Below, one piece after another: positions 1-7,138 of a stretch of DNA of 40,782 bases. The stretch spans positions 1 to 40,782 of the forward strand of contig JBMTYG010000013.1 in NCBI GenBank assembly GCA_049454295.1. The letters are read 5' to 3'. The DNA comes from UBA7803 sp049454295. GTDB taxonomy: Bacteria; Pseudomonadota; Gammaproteobacteria; Pseudomonadales; Azotimanducaceae. The notes under the pieces were generated by a model that was given only the letters and a program-made list of their open reading frames with translations, ran no database searches and was not told the origin of the DNA. A program made the position numbers and the translations under genes. Every line of letters starts with the position of its first letter. Position 1 is the stretch's first letter.

Positions 1-1356
1 GTTCAGATCACGCTCCATGTCTTCATAGAAACCGCCCAGCATGAAGTTCACGGGGCCGTCGAAATTCGATGTGAGTCGAAGTTCCTGGGTCATGCTTTCC
101 CCGGACTCGCCCTGGCGCGAGACGACGACAGCGTAGCTTGTGTAGTCGTAGTTCGTATATTCCCGATGCCGGTAGTCCCAGTGACCTGTCACCGAGGTCA
201 ACGTGAAGTCGCCAATGTCCCAGTTCACCTCGAGCGTTTGAATTTCATTCTCGAGCTGGTTGTGGAAGTCGGAACCGGGCCCGAATCCGGGGGCGCCTTC
301 TGCTACGCTGATCGGCGGCAGTGCGCCGTTACGCTTCAGCCTCGGCGATTTGTTCGGACAGGTCTGGCTTGTATCTGGAAAGCCGAGGTAATAGGGATTC
401 GCTCCCGCACCATCCGCGCAGGCGTAGAGCACGGTGCGACCCGCGTCGTTCTGCTCGGTGAACGAGCGGAACACCTTGAGCTCAGCGCTCAGCGCCTCCG
501 TCGGCTCAAACACAGCGGTGAAACGAACGACGGTCTGCTTCTGTTGCGGGAATTCGTCATACGATGCACCGCGGGTTGCCTCGCCGCCATCGGCGGTAGG
601 ATTGGGGTCGATCGGCTGTGCGGTGTTCTCAAGGAAGCCACCGCGCTGATCCTGACCGCGAGCCGCCAGACGGAACGCCCACTTGTCGCCCACTGGCATG
701 GAAAGCGCGGCTTCGACGACCGGGTCTTCTGTCTCGAACTCATAGGCGGTGCGGATGAAGCCTTCCATCTCGCCACCGACTTCCGGGGACACGCTGGTGA
801 CCGAAATGACGCCCGCGGGGCTGTTCTTGCCGAAGAATAGTGCTTGCGGGCCCTTCAGCACCTCTACGGACTCGACGTCAAAGAAGCCGGTGTCGAGGAT
901 ATGCCCGCGCTGGAAGCCCATACCGTCCATGACGAGCGAAACCGGCTGGTCGGCGCCGTAATCGACGGCGAGGTTGCCCACACCGCGGATGAAAATGCTA
1001 CCGCCGGCGCCGCCGCCAGCCGCGTGGTTCATGGAGACGCCCGGGATGCGGGCAGTCAGCTCCGTGATGTCACGGGTGTAATAGCGCTCTACCTCTTCCT
1101 GCATGAGCGCGGACACCGCGACGGGTGTGTCGATGAGCCGCTCCTCGCGTTTCCGCGCGGTGACCACCACTTCCTCGATCATCCCCTGCTCGTTTGCAGA
1201 TGCTGCGACAGCAGATACCGGGACGGCAACCCCCGCTGCCCCCGTGGCCGCGACACCCGCGGCAAAGCCGAAACTGACGAGGCGACGCTGCCAGGAGTGC
1301 TCACGCATTCCTTTGTCGGCAACACACGCCCGCCCCTGACCAGAGCGTACTCGCAT
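1..1356 (-). CDS. TonB-dependent receptor, N-terminal part (cut by window edge)
   Basis: Outer-membrane receptor that would import a bulky or hydrophobic substrate using TonB energy. The 452 visible codons hold a long signal peptide (hydrophobic stretch about residues 26-52, ending near AVAASA), a TonB-box-like EEVVVTARKREE, then the plug domain (VPVAVSAL-type start, IPGVS, IFIRGVG, VEVLKGPQALFFGKNSPAGVI) and the first barrel strands (RLAARG, TSVTGHWDYRH, TQELRLTS). The chosen ATG has GGGGGAT about eight bases upstream; an in-frame ATG at 1308 is an alternative. The C-terminal barrel lies beyond base 1. The position beside an oxygenase cluster suggests it takes up that pathway's substrate (inference). 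Confidence 0.93.
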   Translation of the reverse strand, partial: MRVRSGQGRACVADKGMREHSWQRRLVSFGFAAGVAATGAAGVAVPVSAVAASANEQGMIEEVVVTARKREERLIDTPVAVSALMQEEVERYYTRDITELTARIPGVSMNHAAGGGAGGSIFIRGVGNLAVDYGADQPVSLVMDGMGFQRGHILDTGFFDVESVEVLKGPQALFFGKNSPAGVISVTSVSPEVGGEMEGFIRTAYEFETEDPVVEAALSMPVGDKWAFRLAARGQDQRGGFLENTAQPIDPNPTADGGEATRGASYDEFPQQKQTVVRFTAVFEPTEALSAELKVFRSFTEQNDAGRTVLYACADGAGANPYYLGFPDTSQTCPNKSPRLKRNGALPPISVAEGAPGFGPGSDFHNQLENEIQTLEVNWDIGDFTLTSVTGHWDYRHREYTNYDYTSYAVVVSRQGESGESMTQELRLTSNFDGPVNFMLGGFYEDMERDLN

Positions 1357-1489
1357 GATGTTAATCCCCCTTGTGAATGCGGCCCTGATGCTGCGCAGCA
1401 GATTGAGGCAAGCGTAACTTGAACCAGTCTGCTGCCGCATACTTCCAGTAATGGACCAGCGCACGTGAATGTAGCGGGCTTGGGCGCAC

Positions 1490-1511
1490 CCTGCAACGGT
1501 TAGCGTGCAGG
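1490..1511. terminator. Possible weak terminator hairpin after the VOC gene
   Basis: Inverted repeat with arms CCTGCA (1490-1495) and TGCAGG (1506-1511), just past the VOC stop codon on the minus strand and upstream of the receptor gene. The stem is only six pairs and no T-run follows, so a termination role is a guess. Confidence 0.2.
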
Positions 1512-1517
1512 CTCGCG

Positions 1518-2039
1518 TCAGCGCGCCTCGCGGATCAGGTCGGTCTTACCATCCCAGTTCAGATGGTCCTGGCGCCATTTCTCGAACAGGGTGCGGATGA
1601 TGGGTGCGTCACCATGGAGCTCGACGAAACACCCCATGTCTTTGCGGCAATCCATATAGGCCACGTAGTCGCCGCCCCAGAGTGTGCAGGCGGTGTCGTA
1701 GCCCGCCGCTTCGAAACGCTTGATCTCGGCGTCGAGATCGGAGATCAGCAGGCCAATATGATGGAAGCCGTACTCGCCCTTCCGGTACATGTCGCGATAG
1801 ATCGACGGCGTGTCATCGTGCTGAGCGATGAATTGGACGTGTGCAGGGCCTGCCTGACCAAAGGCGTAACTCACGTCAGCCTCGATCGCCTGCCCGCGAT
1901 AGCGAAAATCTTCGGCAATGTGGTGCCGCACGACATGGAACGGGCCGGCGCCAGTCATTTTGTTCCACTTGTGGCAGGCTTCATCGATATCTGGCACGAA
2001 CCAGGCGTATTGCCAGATCGGGTGTCGGATAAGGCTCAT
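1518..2039 (-). CDS. VOC (glyoxalase/bleomycin resistance/dioxygenase) family protein
   Basis: 173-residue protein with two beta-alpha-beta-beta-beta modules of the vicinal-oxygen-chelate fold. The first opens at residue 5 (HPIWQYAWFVPDIDEACHKW), the second at about 93 (FHHIGLLISDLDAEIKRFEAAG) and ends in YVAYMDCRKDMGCFVEL. Likely metal ligands are His94 and Glu140, with one or two from the first module. The start is the ATG preceded by GAGGAGGGA; a longer frame to 2183 has no ribosome site. Relatives include epimerases, ring-cleaving dioxygenases and isomerases, so the reaction is open. It diverges from the Nif11/Rieske operon and probably belongs to the same pathway. Confidence 0.85.
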   Translation of the reverse strand: MSLIRHPIWQYAWFVPDIDEACHKWNKMTGAGPFHVVRHHIAEDFRYRGQAIEADVSYAFGQAGPAHVQFIAQHDDTPSIYRDMYRKGEYGFHHIGLLISDLDAEIKRFEAAGYDTACTLWGGDYVAYMDCRKDMGCFVELHGDAPIIRTLFEKWRQDHLNWDGKTDLIREAR

Positions 2040-2162
2040 CTTGGAATCCCTCCTCAGCGGGCGACCGGCGTTACTAGGTATTTTCCGAAGCAGCGTGCGC
2101 CTGGAGCTCGACCGGTCGCGAAGTTTGATATCGGATGCCTCCCCAGACATCCCGGATGGCGC

Positions 2163-2198
2163 TACACTGTCCACGACTCGCATTCATGCTTGAATGCG
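2163..2198. promoter_or_regulatory. Divergent control region with a perfect 8-bp-arm palindrome
   Basis: The 227-base gap between the VOC gene (minus) and the Nif11 gene (plus) carries TACACT at 2163-2168, a fair -10 match, though no good -35 box was found. Right after it is a perfect inverted repeat, arms CGCATTCA (2179-2186) and TGAATGCG (2191-2198), loop TGCT. A palindrome of this size directly behind a -10 box is typical of a repressor operator. The binding protein is unknown; no regulator gene is in the cluster. Confidence 0.4.
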
Positions 2199-2266
2199 GC
2201 GAGGTGGAAAGCCGTTTCTGATGGCGCCACACAATGGACGATAGCAGCGCAACGGGGGGCTGAACA

Positions 2267-2464
2267 GTGTCAATCGAGAACGCCGAGCGCTTCCTGCGAA
2301 GAATGCGGGAAAGCGCGGAATTACAGGAGCAGGTACGCAGTGCGGGCCCGGACGGTTTCGAGTCCGTGACAGCGGCGGCGGGTGCCTCATGCACCGCGTA
2401 TGAGCTGGCTTGCGCCGTGGCGCGGGGTCAAGGAAGCGCAACTCAGGGGGAGAGCAAGGCATGA
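2267..2464 (+). CDS. Nif11-domain small protein (leader-peptide-like)
   Basis: 65-residue protein starting at a GTG behind GGGGGGC. Residues 1-53 fit the Nif11 / nitrile-hydratase-leader pattern: MSIENAERFLRRM, then ELQEQVRSA, then VTAAAGASCTAYELACAV, matching the family layout of two helices, a Gly turn and a final T/S-x-x-E-L helix. In many bacteria this domain is the leader of ribosomally made, modified peptides (RiPPs). Here only about 12 residues (GQGSATQGESKA) follow, with no GG/GA cleavage site and no Cys-rich core, so it may be a stand-alone domain. Two Cys sit in the domain (42, 49). Its TGA overlaps the ATG of the Rieske oxygenase (ATGA), so the two are translationally coupled. No RiPP-modifying enzyme is nearby. 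Confidence 0.72.
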   Translation: MSIENAERFLRRMRESAELQEQVRSAGPDGFESVTAAAGASCTAYELACAVARGQGSATQGESKA

Positions 2465-3780
2465 CTGTTTTTCGTAAGGTCGAACGTTTTGGCGACCCGC
2501 GTACCAGCCGCACGCCAATGGAAAAGGCAGTCGATCCAGATCTGGGATACGACATCATTCCGGCCGAACGTTATGTGTCCCACGAATTCAAGCAGCGCGA
2601 GTGGGACCGCTTGTGGACCAAGGCGTGGCTGATGGGCGCCTGGGAAGGGGATCTGCGCCATCCTGGCGACTATGTCGTCACCGAGATCGGTAACGAGAGC
2701 ATCGTCATCACCAAGGATGAAAATCACCAGTACAACGCTTTCTATAACGTGTGTTCGCACCGTGGTAATCAGGTGGCCTATGGCAAATGCGGTCACGCTG
2801 AAACCTTCAAGTGCTCCTATCACCTGTGGGAGTACAACATGCGCGGTGAGCTCATCAACGTACCGGATATTCAGACGTTTCCGCAGGGAGCCCCGTCGGA
2901 GCGGTTGTCGATCCGGCGCGTGGCGTGCGAAGCGTGGGGCGGCTGGGTATGGATCAACCTGAACCCGGACGCAGAGCCTCTTGCCGATTTTCTCGGCATA
3001 ATTCCGCAGCATCTCGATCCGTATCACTTCGATCGCATGGCGCTCGTCAATGACATAACGGTGGAGTGGGACTGCAACTGGAAGGCGTCGGTAGACGCGT
3101 TTAATGAGGCCTATCACGTTGCGGGCACGCACCCTCAGCTGATGTCCTGGCTCGAAGATCTCGATGTGCAAATCGATGTCTATGAGCGCCACAGCCGCTA
3201 CCTCATTCCGTTCGGCACAGTGAGCTCCCATGTCGAGGACGGCACCACGATTTCTGACGGTATGAAGGGGTACATGGCGTCCTATGGTCTGGACCCGGAA
3301 ACGTTCCAGGGTAATGGGCTCGATGTGCGCCGTGCGATTCAGACGCACCTGCGTAAGAACGACAAGGCGATGGGGTTCGATTTCTCTGAGCTGAACGATG
3401 ATCAGTTATCAGATGATTACCACTACATGATCTTCCCCAACATCACGATGAACATTCATTGCAACAGCGTGATGATTTTCCGCCAGCGACCGCATGAGAG
3501 TGATCCCAACAAGATGTATTGGGACCTGCAGAACTACTCACTGATTCCGGAAGGGGAGCCCTGGCCAGAGCGCCCGCCGCACCGCCAGTTCCGTCATGGT
3601 GATGAGTCGCTGGGTGAAGTATTGGACCAGGATGCGACCAATCTGCCCATGATTCAGAAGGGCATGAACAGCCGCGGCTTCCGCGGACTCTGGGTTGGTA
3701 CGCAGGAGCTACGCGTGCGCCATTTCCACAAGACGCTCGACGACTACCTGTTCCGCGACTCCAAGAAGTGGGTCAAGTAG
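2461..3780 (+). CDS. Rieske non-haem iron oxygenase, alpha (catalytic) subunit
   Basis: 439-residue ring-hydroxylating-type oxygenase that activates O2 to hydroxylate or demethylate an organic substrate. The Rieske [2Fe-2S] domain has Cys98-x-His100 (NVCSHRGNQ) and Cys118-x2-His121 (KCSYHLWEY). The catalytic domain has the mononuclear iron site NEAYHVAGTHP (His219, His224), with the third ligand probably Asp391 in LDQDATNLPMIQKG. The ATG overlaps the stop of the Nif11 gene. A Rieske ferredoxin follows after one base. No beta subunit and no ferredoxin reductase are in the window, so the reductase must come from elsewhere. The substrate cannot be read from the sequence; neighbours suggest a terpenoid, steroid or polycyclic compound. 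Confidence 0.93.
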   Translation: MTVFRKVERFGDPRTSRTPMEKAVDPDLGYDIIPAERYVSHEFKQREWDRLWTKAWLMGAWEGDLRHPGDYVVTEIGNESIVITKDENHQYNAFYNVCSHRGNQVAYGKCGHAETFKCSYHLWEYNMRGELINVPDIQTFPQGAPSERLSIRRVACEAWGGWVWINLNPDAEPLADFLGIIPQHLDPYHFDRMALVNDITVEWDCNWKASVDAFNEAYHVAGTHPQLMSWLEDLDVQIDVYERHSRYLIPFGTVSSHVEDGTTISDGMKGYMASYGLDPETFQGNGLDVRRAIQTHLRKNDKAMGFDFSELNDDQLSDDYHYMIFPNITMNIHCNSVMIFRQRPHESDPNKMYWDLQNYSLIPEGEPWPERPPHRQFRHGDESLGEVLDQDATNLPMIQKGMNSRGFRGLWVGTQELRVRHFHKTLDDYLFRDSKKWVK

Positions 3781-3781
3781 C

Positions 3782-4126
3782 GTGAGCGACGGTCTGTCGA
3801 TCACGACCTTGGCTGACGGCGAGATGCGGGCGCTGCGCATTGATGGTGTCGATGTGCTGCTCTGTCGGGTCGAGGGAGAGTATTTCGCCGTGGCGAACAG
3901 CTGCTCCCATGCCCGACAGGCGCTCAGTTCGGGACGTCTTCGCGGTCATGAGGTGATCTGTCCATTGCACGGGGCGCGGTTCGACATTCGGTCGGGCGCG
4001 TGTCGGGCGGCGCCAGCTTCCCGACCGATACAGACCTTTCCCATTCGTGTTGAGAACGGCAAACTGCAGATCTCCGTGGTCGGGGCGGTGCAACCCCCGC
4101 GGCCGCGTTTCGGACCAATGAACTGA
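3782..4126 (+). CDS. Rieske-type [2Fe-2S] ferredoxin
   Basis: 114-residue electron carrier for the preceding oxygenase. Cluster ligands are Cys41-x-His43 (NSCSHARQ) and Cys60-x2-His63 (VICPLHGARFDI), in the short form typical of ferredoxins of dioxygenase systems. It starts at a GTG one base after the oxygenase stop; the Shine-Dalgarno is poor, which fits translational coupling. A short Pro/Arg-rich tail (QPPRPRFGPMN) follows the fold. Confidence 0.9.
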   Translation: MSDGLSITTLADGEMRALRIDGVDVLLCRVEGEYFAVANSCSHARQALSSGRLRGHEVICPLHGARFDIRSGACRAAPASRPIQTFPIRVENGKLQISVVGAVQPPRPRFGPMN

Positions 4127-4151
4127 GCGGCAGACACAGCGGCGGTTAGAC

Positions 4152-4580
4152 ATGGAAGACACCCAGACTCCCTATGAAATCCTGGGCTCCGATGGCGTTC
4201 GCGCACTGGCGGACGCGTTTTATCGTGAGATGGATGAGTCTTCAGACGCGGCGGGAATACGGGCGATGCATGGCGATGACCTGGGCAAGGTCAGAAGTCT
4301 GCAGGCTGCCTATCTGACTCAGTGGATGGGTGGGCCGCCGGTATACCTTGCCGTCAAGGGCACCATGTGCCTGACAGACGTGCATGCCCCGTATGCGATC
4401 GGTCCCGATGAGCGCGATCAATGGCTTCGCTGCATGGAGCGTGCTTTAGTCCGCGTTGGCGCCTCGGTCGAGCTGCAGGATATGTTGCGCGAGCCCATGC
4501 GTCGTGTTGCCGAAACTGTGCGCAACCAGGATCACTCCGGTCCAAAGGTCCGCGATCCCAACATTATTGCGGTCGGCTGA
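4152..4580 (+). CDS. Group II truncated haemoglobin
   Basis: 142-residue 2/2 globin. Matches include GVRALADAFYREMD (Tyr24 at B10), IRAMHGDDL, LTQWMGGPPVY, the proximal His78 at F8 (TDVHAPYAIGPDERDQW) and Trp91 at G8 (WLRCMERAL). Group II globins bind O2 and NO and have been linked to NO or peroxide detoxification and oxygen handling. It lies 25 bases after the ferredoxin and probably shares its transcript. A role in supplying O2 to, or protecting, the oxygenase is an inference. Confidence 0.9.
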   Translation: MEDTQTPYEILGSDGVRALADAFYREMDESSDAAGIRAMHGDDLGKVRSLQAAYLTQWMGGPPVYLAVKGTMCLTDVHAPYAIGPDERDQWLRCMERALVRVGASVELQDMLREPMRRVAETVRNQDHSGPKVRDPNIIAVG

Positions 4581-4620
4581 GCGTCAGATCACACAAGCCC
4601 TCGTAGGGGGGCATCGAGTG

Positions 4621-4666
4621 CTTGAAAGCATGTCTGCAGTGCGCGAACAGCGGGCATGTTTTCAAG
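4621..4666 (+). promoter_or_regulatory. Long imperfect inverted repeat upstream of the ABM gene
   Basis: Arms CTTGAAAGCATG (4621-4632) and CATGTTTTCAAG (4655-4666) pair at 11 of 12 positions around a 22-base spacer, in the 122-base gap between the globin and the ABM gene. It could be an operator with spaced half-sites or an mRNA hairpin separating the two genes. The left arm shares TGCTTGAA-N-GC with the palindrome at 2179-2198. Confidence 0.4.
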
Positions 4667-4702
4667 GTTTCATTGAGAAGGGTTAAGAGGAAAGAGCGTC
4701 CC

Positions 4703-5053
4703 ATGATCATCATTGCTGGCACCATCGACCTGGCCGATCCCGCAAAACGCGACGCGGCCATTGAGCAGGCTCGCCCTTTGCAGCAAGCGACGCGCGATCA
4801 GGAGCCGGGCTGTCATGCCTATGTGTTCTCAGCCGATCCCTGCGTACCTGGACGCATTGCGGTCTACGAACTCTGGGAAGACGAAGCCTCTCTGGCTGCG
4901 CATTTCCAGCACGAGAATTACTTCAACATGCGTAATCTGCTCGGTTCCATCGGCTTGGCAGGGGCGGACAACAACAAGTTCCGTTGTGATTTGAAAGAGC
5001 CCGTGTACGACTCGACCATGACTCCTCGCGCGGACTTCTTTACTGCGCGCTGA
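4703..5053 (+). CDS. Antibiotic biosynthesis monooxygenase (ABM) domain protein
   Basis: 116-residue single-domain ABM / dimeric alpha-beta-barrel protein. It begins MIIIAGTIDLADPAKRDAAI and has the family's EPGCHAYVFSADP and IAVYELWEDEASLAAHFQHENYF segments, the latter with the His of the HxxxxY-like pattern. Family members are cofactor-independent quinol or polyketide monooxygenases, or small-molecule binding proteins. The ATG has AAGAGGAAAGAG upstream. It is the last gene on this plus-strand run and converges on the nitroreductase. Confidence 0.85.
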   Translation: MIIIAGTIDLADPAKRDAAIEQARPLQQATRDQEPGCHAYVFSADPCVPGRIAVYELWEDEASLAAHFQHENYFNMRNLLGSIGLAGADNNKFRCDLKEPVYDSTMTPRADFFTAR

Positions 5054-5079
5054 ACTGCGCGCTGTGTTGCGCGCTCACA
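5044..5079. repeat. Three tandem 12-bp repeats at a convergent gene junction
   Basis: TGCGCGCT recurs at 5044, 5056 and 5068 with an exact 12-base period; the four spacer bases differ (GAAC, GTGT, CACA). The first copy overlaps the stop codon of the ABM gene. Each copy contains the self-complementary GCGCGC. Confidence 0.6.
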
Positions 5080-5118
5080 GTATTCGTCAGAGCGGATCGT
5101 GGTGGGTTCGATGCCGTG

Positions 5119-5763
5119 TTACGGCGCTCCAAAACGATCCGTGAACACCATGCTCTGAACCGGTCGGCGGCGAATAGGGCCATGACCTTTGCCGACCGGG
5201 TAGCCGATGGGCACGAAGGCGCAGGTGTGCCAATCGGAGGGCAACGCCAAGAGTGGACGTAGCTTGGCCTCTTCGATACAGAGCAGCGTGGTGAGCACGC
5301 AACCAAGCCCCTCATTGCGGCAGGCAAGCAACAGGTTCTGCACCGCCGGGTAGACGGATCCGCCACCGACCACGGACGGACGATCGAGCAACTGGTCGGT
5401 AATGGTCATGAGCGTCGGGTTGAAGCAGAACACCGCAATGACTGGCGCTTCATGCATGTGCGTCGCCAGATAGTCGCCGGCGTCCAACGCCCGCTGCGAA
5501 CTCGCCTGCTGCGCAGGAGCCATGTGCGCGATCTTGTCTCGGTAGCGTGGGACATAGGCGTCCCAATGGGGTCGATAGAGGTCTTCGAGGGCCTGTTTGG
5601 TCGCTGGCGACCGCACGGCAATGATGCGCCAGGGCTGCAGATTGCCGCCGGTCGGTGCCCAGGTCGCGGCGGTGAATACCCGCTCAAGCACGTCTTCAGC
5701 TATGGGTTCCGGGCGCAGCCGTCGGACGGCGCGCAGAGTGCTCATGGTTTCGTAGAGGTCCAC
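5119..5763 (-). CDS. Nitroreductase family FMN-dependent oxidoreductase
   Basis: 214 residues with the nitroreductase fold. STLRAVRRLRPEP near residue 8 and APTGGNLQPWRIIAV near 36 are the FMN-phosphate and isoalloxazine contacts, GGGSVYPAVQNLLLACRNEGLGCVLTT is the core helix, and IGYPVGKGHGPIRRRPV is the typical C-terminal part. Family members reduce nitro groups, quinones, enones or unsaturated ring carbons with NAD(P)H. GTG start with AGGA six bases upstream; an ATG six codons in is possible. It ends the minus-strand run SnoaL-SDR-SDR-SnoaL-nitroreductase. Confidence 0.9.
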   Translation of the reverse strand: MDLYETMSTLRAVRRLRPEPIAEDVLERVFTAATWAPTGGNLQPWRIIAVRSPATKQALEDLYRPHWDAYVPRYRDKIAHMAPAQQASSQRALDAGDYLATHMHEAPVIAVFCFNPTLMTITDQLLDRPSVVGGGSVYPAVQNLLLACRNEGLGCVLTTLLCIEEAKLRPLLALPSDWHTCAFVPIGYPVGKGHGPIRRRPVQSMVFTDRFGAP

Positions 5764-5804
5764 CGCCGTCCTGGTCTGATGTGGCTGAAGTTCTCGATCG
5801 GGTA

Positions 5805-6209
5805 TCAGCTTGCGTTCAACACGGTGTAGACACGCTGCTGGAAGTACCAGCGACCATCCACCTTCACATAGTCATCCTCGTAGCGACCGGTGACATTGCG
5901 CTTGACGCCGTCTTTCTGGTGCAGGAATTCCTGCTGGTACCAGGTGCCGTGTGCCTTGTCGCCATCCACGGTGATCGGCCCCGCGGACGCGAAGAAACCG
6001 ACGAATTCGAAGCCGCTCATGGCCTGCTGCCACATGGGGAAGAAGTTCGATTTGCCGGTGATGGGACCCGCGCCAGGCAGATGCCAGGTGGCATCGTCGC
6101 GCCAGTTGGCTGCCCAGGCATCGCCGTCAAAACGCATAACGGCGTCGTTGTACGAGTCTACGAGTTCGCGAATGGCGAGACGGTCTTCAATGGGGCCGCT
6201 GCTGATCAT
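5805..6209 (-). CDS. SnoaL-like / NTF2-like family protein
   Basis: 134-residue alpha+beta barrel protein: IEDRLAIRELVDSYNDAVMRFDGDAWAANWRDDATWHLPG is the classic SnoaL_4 opening, and GRYEDDYVKVDGRWYFQQRVYTVL the closing strands. The family holds ketosteroid-isomerase-like cyclases, dehydratases and hydroxylase partners. The ATG has AGAGGAAAC upstream. It sits 50 bases after an SDR and 41 before the nitroreductase on the same strand. The exact reaction is unknown. Confidence 0.86.
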   Translation of the reverse strand: MISSGPIEDRLAIRELVDSYNDAVMRFDGDAWAANWRDDATWHLPGAGPITGKSNFFPMWQQAMSGFEFVGFFASAGPITVDGDKAHGTWYQQEFLHQKDGVKRNVTGRYEDDYVKVDGRWYFQQRVYTVLNAS

Positions 6210-6259
6210 GATGTTTCCTCTAATTTGCTTGAACGAGATGAGCTGACGTCGCAGTGCGC

Positions 6260-7096
6260 TTAGAGCCCTTTGCGTCCGGCTTCCCGAATCATTGGCTGAT
6301 ATTCGCCGAACGCAGGACCGGCAGTGGTCGAGCCTGTGGTGATGCCCGCGTCGGTCGTGAGCGTGTGACCATTGGTGTACCCGGATTCATCGCTCGCAAG
6401 CCAGAGCGCCGCGTTCGCCACGTCCTCGGCGACGCCCGGACGGTTCAGCAGCGGTGAATTGGCCGCAAGACCCGCCTTGGTCTGTTCGATGGCCTTGGGA
6501 TCACCGGTCATAACGTTCGCGACCATGGCGGTCGCCATGCCCGCGGGTGCGATGGCGTTGACACGGATGCCATGCCGGCAAAGCTCTGCGCCTGCGTTCT
6601 TTGTGAGTCCGACCACCGCGTGCTTACACGCCGCGTAGGCATGTGGGCCGAGGCCGCCCATGATGCCTGCGGTGCTCGCCAGACTGATGATGGCGCCGGT
6701 CTGCCGCGGCTTCATCACGCGTGCCGCGTGCTTCATGCCGTAGAACACGCCATTCAACAGGATATCGACTGTCGCCTTCCATTCATCAGCCGGCGTGGTG
6801 TCGATAGGGCCCACGGCACCGACGATGCCGGCGTTGTTGACCATGATGTCGAGCTGCCCGAAGTGGCTGACGGCGAGGTCCACCAGACCCGCGATGTCGG
6901 ACTCTTTGGTCACGTTGCACACGGTGAACACCGCGGCGTCGCCGAGCTCACTCGCCAGTGCGCTGCCCGGACCCTCTTGGATGTCGCCAAGCGCGACGCG
7001 CGCGCCTTCGGCCACAAAAAGCCGTGCCATGGCGGCACCAAAGCCGCTAGCCGCGCCGGTGATCGCCGCCACCTTGCCTTGAAGTCGATTACCCAT
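6260..7096 (-). CDS. Short-chain dehydrogenase/reductase (SDR)
   Basis: 278-residue classical SDR. The cofactor loop TGAASGFG (13-20), NNAG (87-90), and the catalytic Ser141, Tyr154 and Lys158 (YAACKHAVVG) are present. Asp38 after the second strand (ALGDIQEG) favours NAD over NADP. It probably oxidises a secondary alcohol made by the oxygenase or hydrolase of the cluster. The C-terminus runs about 25 residues past the usual DAGITTG end (AGPFGEYQ-like tail), which is longer than most family members. Confidence 0.92.
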   Translation of the reverse strand: MGNRLQGKVAAITGAASGFGAAMARLFVAEGARVALGDIQEGPGSALASELGDAAVFTVCNVTKESDIAGLVDLAVSHFGQLDIMVNNAGIVGAVGPIDTTPADEWKATVDILLNGVFYGMKHAARVMKPRQTGAIISLASTAGIMGGLGPHAYAACKHAVVGLTKNAGAELCRHGIRVNAIAPAGMATAMVANVMTGDPKAIEQTKAGLAANSPLLNRPGVAEDVANAALWLASDESGYTNGHTLTTDAGITTGSTTAGPAFGEYQPMIREAGRKGL

Positions 7097-7138
7097 CTTT
7101 ACTCCCCCTGTTTCGTCACCGCTGATCCGCCCCGGGTA

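Noticed and set aside
1563..2369. Plus-strand open frame of 268 codons
   Set aside because: Antisense to the VOC gene and running through the divergent control region; no ribosome site.
2443..3348. Minus-strand open frame of about 300 codons across the Rieske gene
   Set aside because: Antisense to a gene with all metal ligands conserved; low-complexity shadow translation.
5119..5763. Nitroreductase as the missing FbiB C-terminal (dehydro-F420 reductase) function
   Set aside because: Same broad fold, but it lies 21 kb from the F420 operon within the catabolic island and shows no specific feature of the FbiB half.
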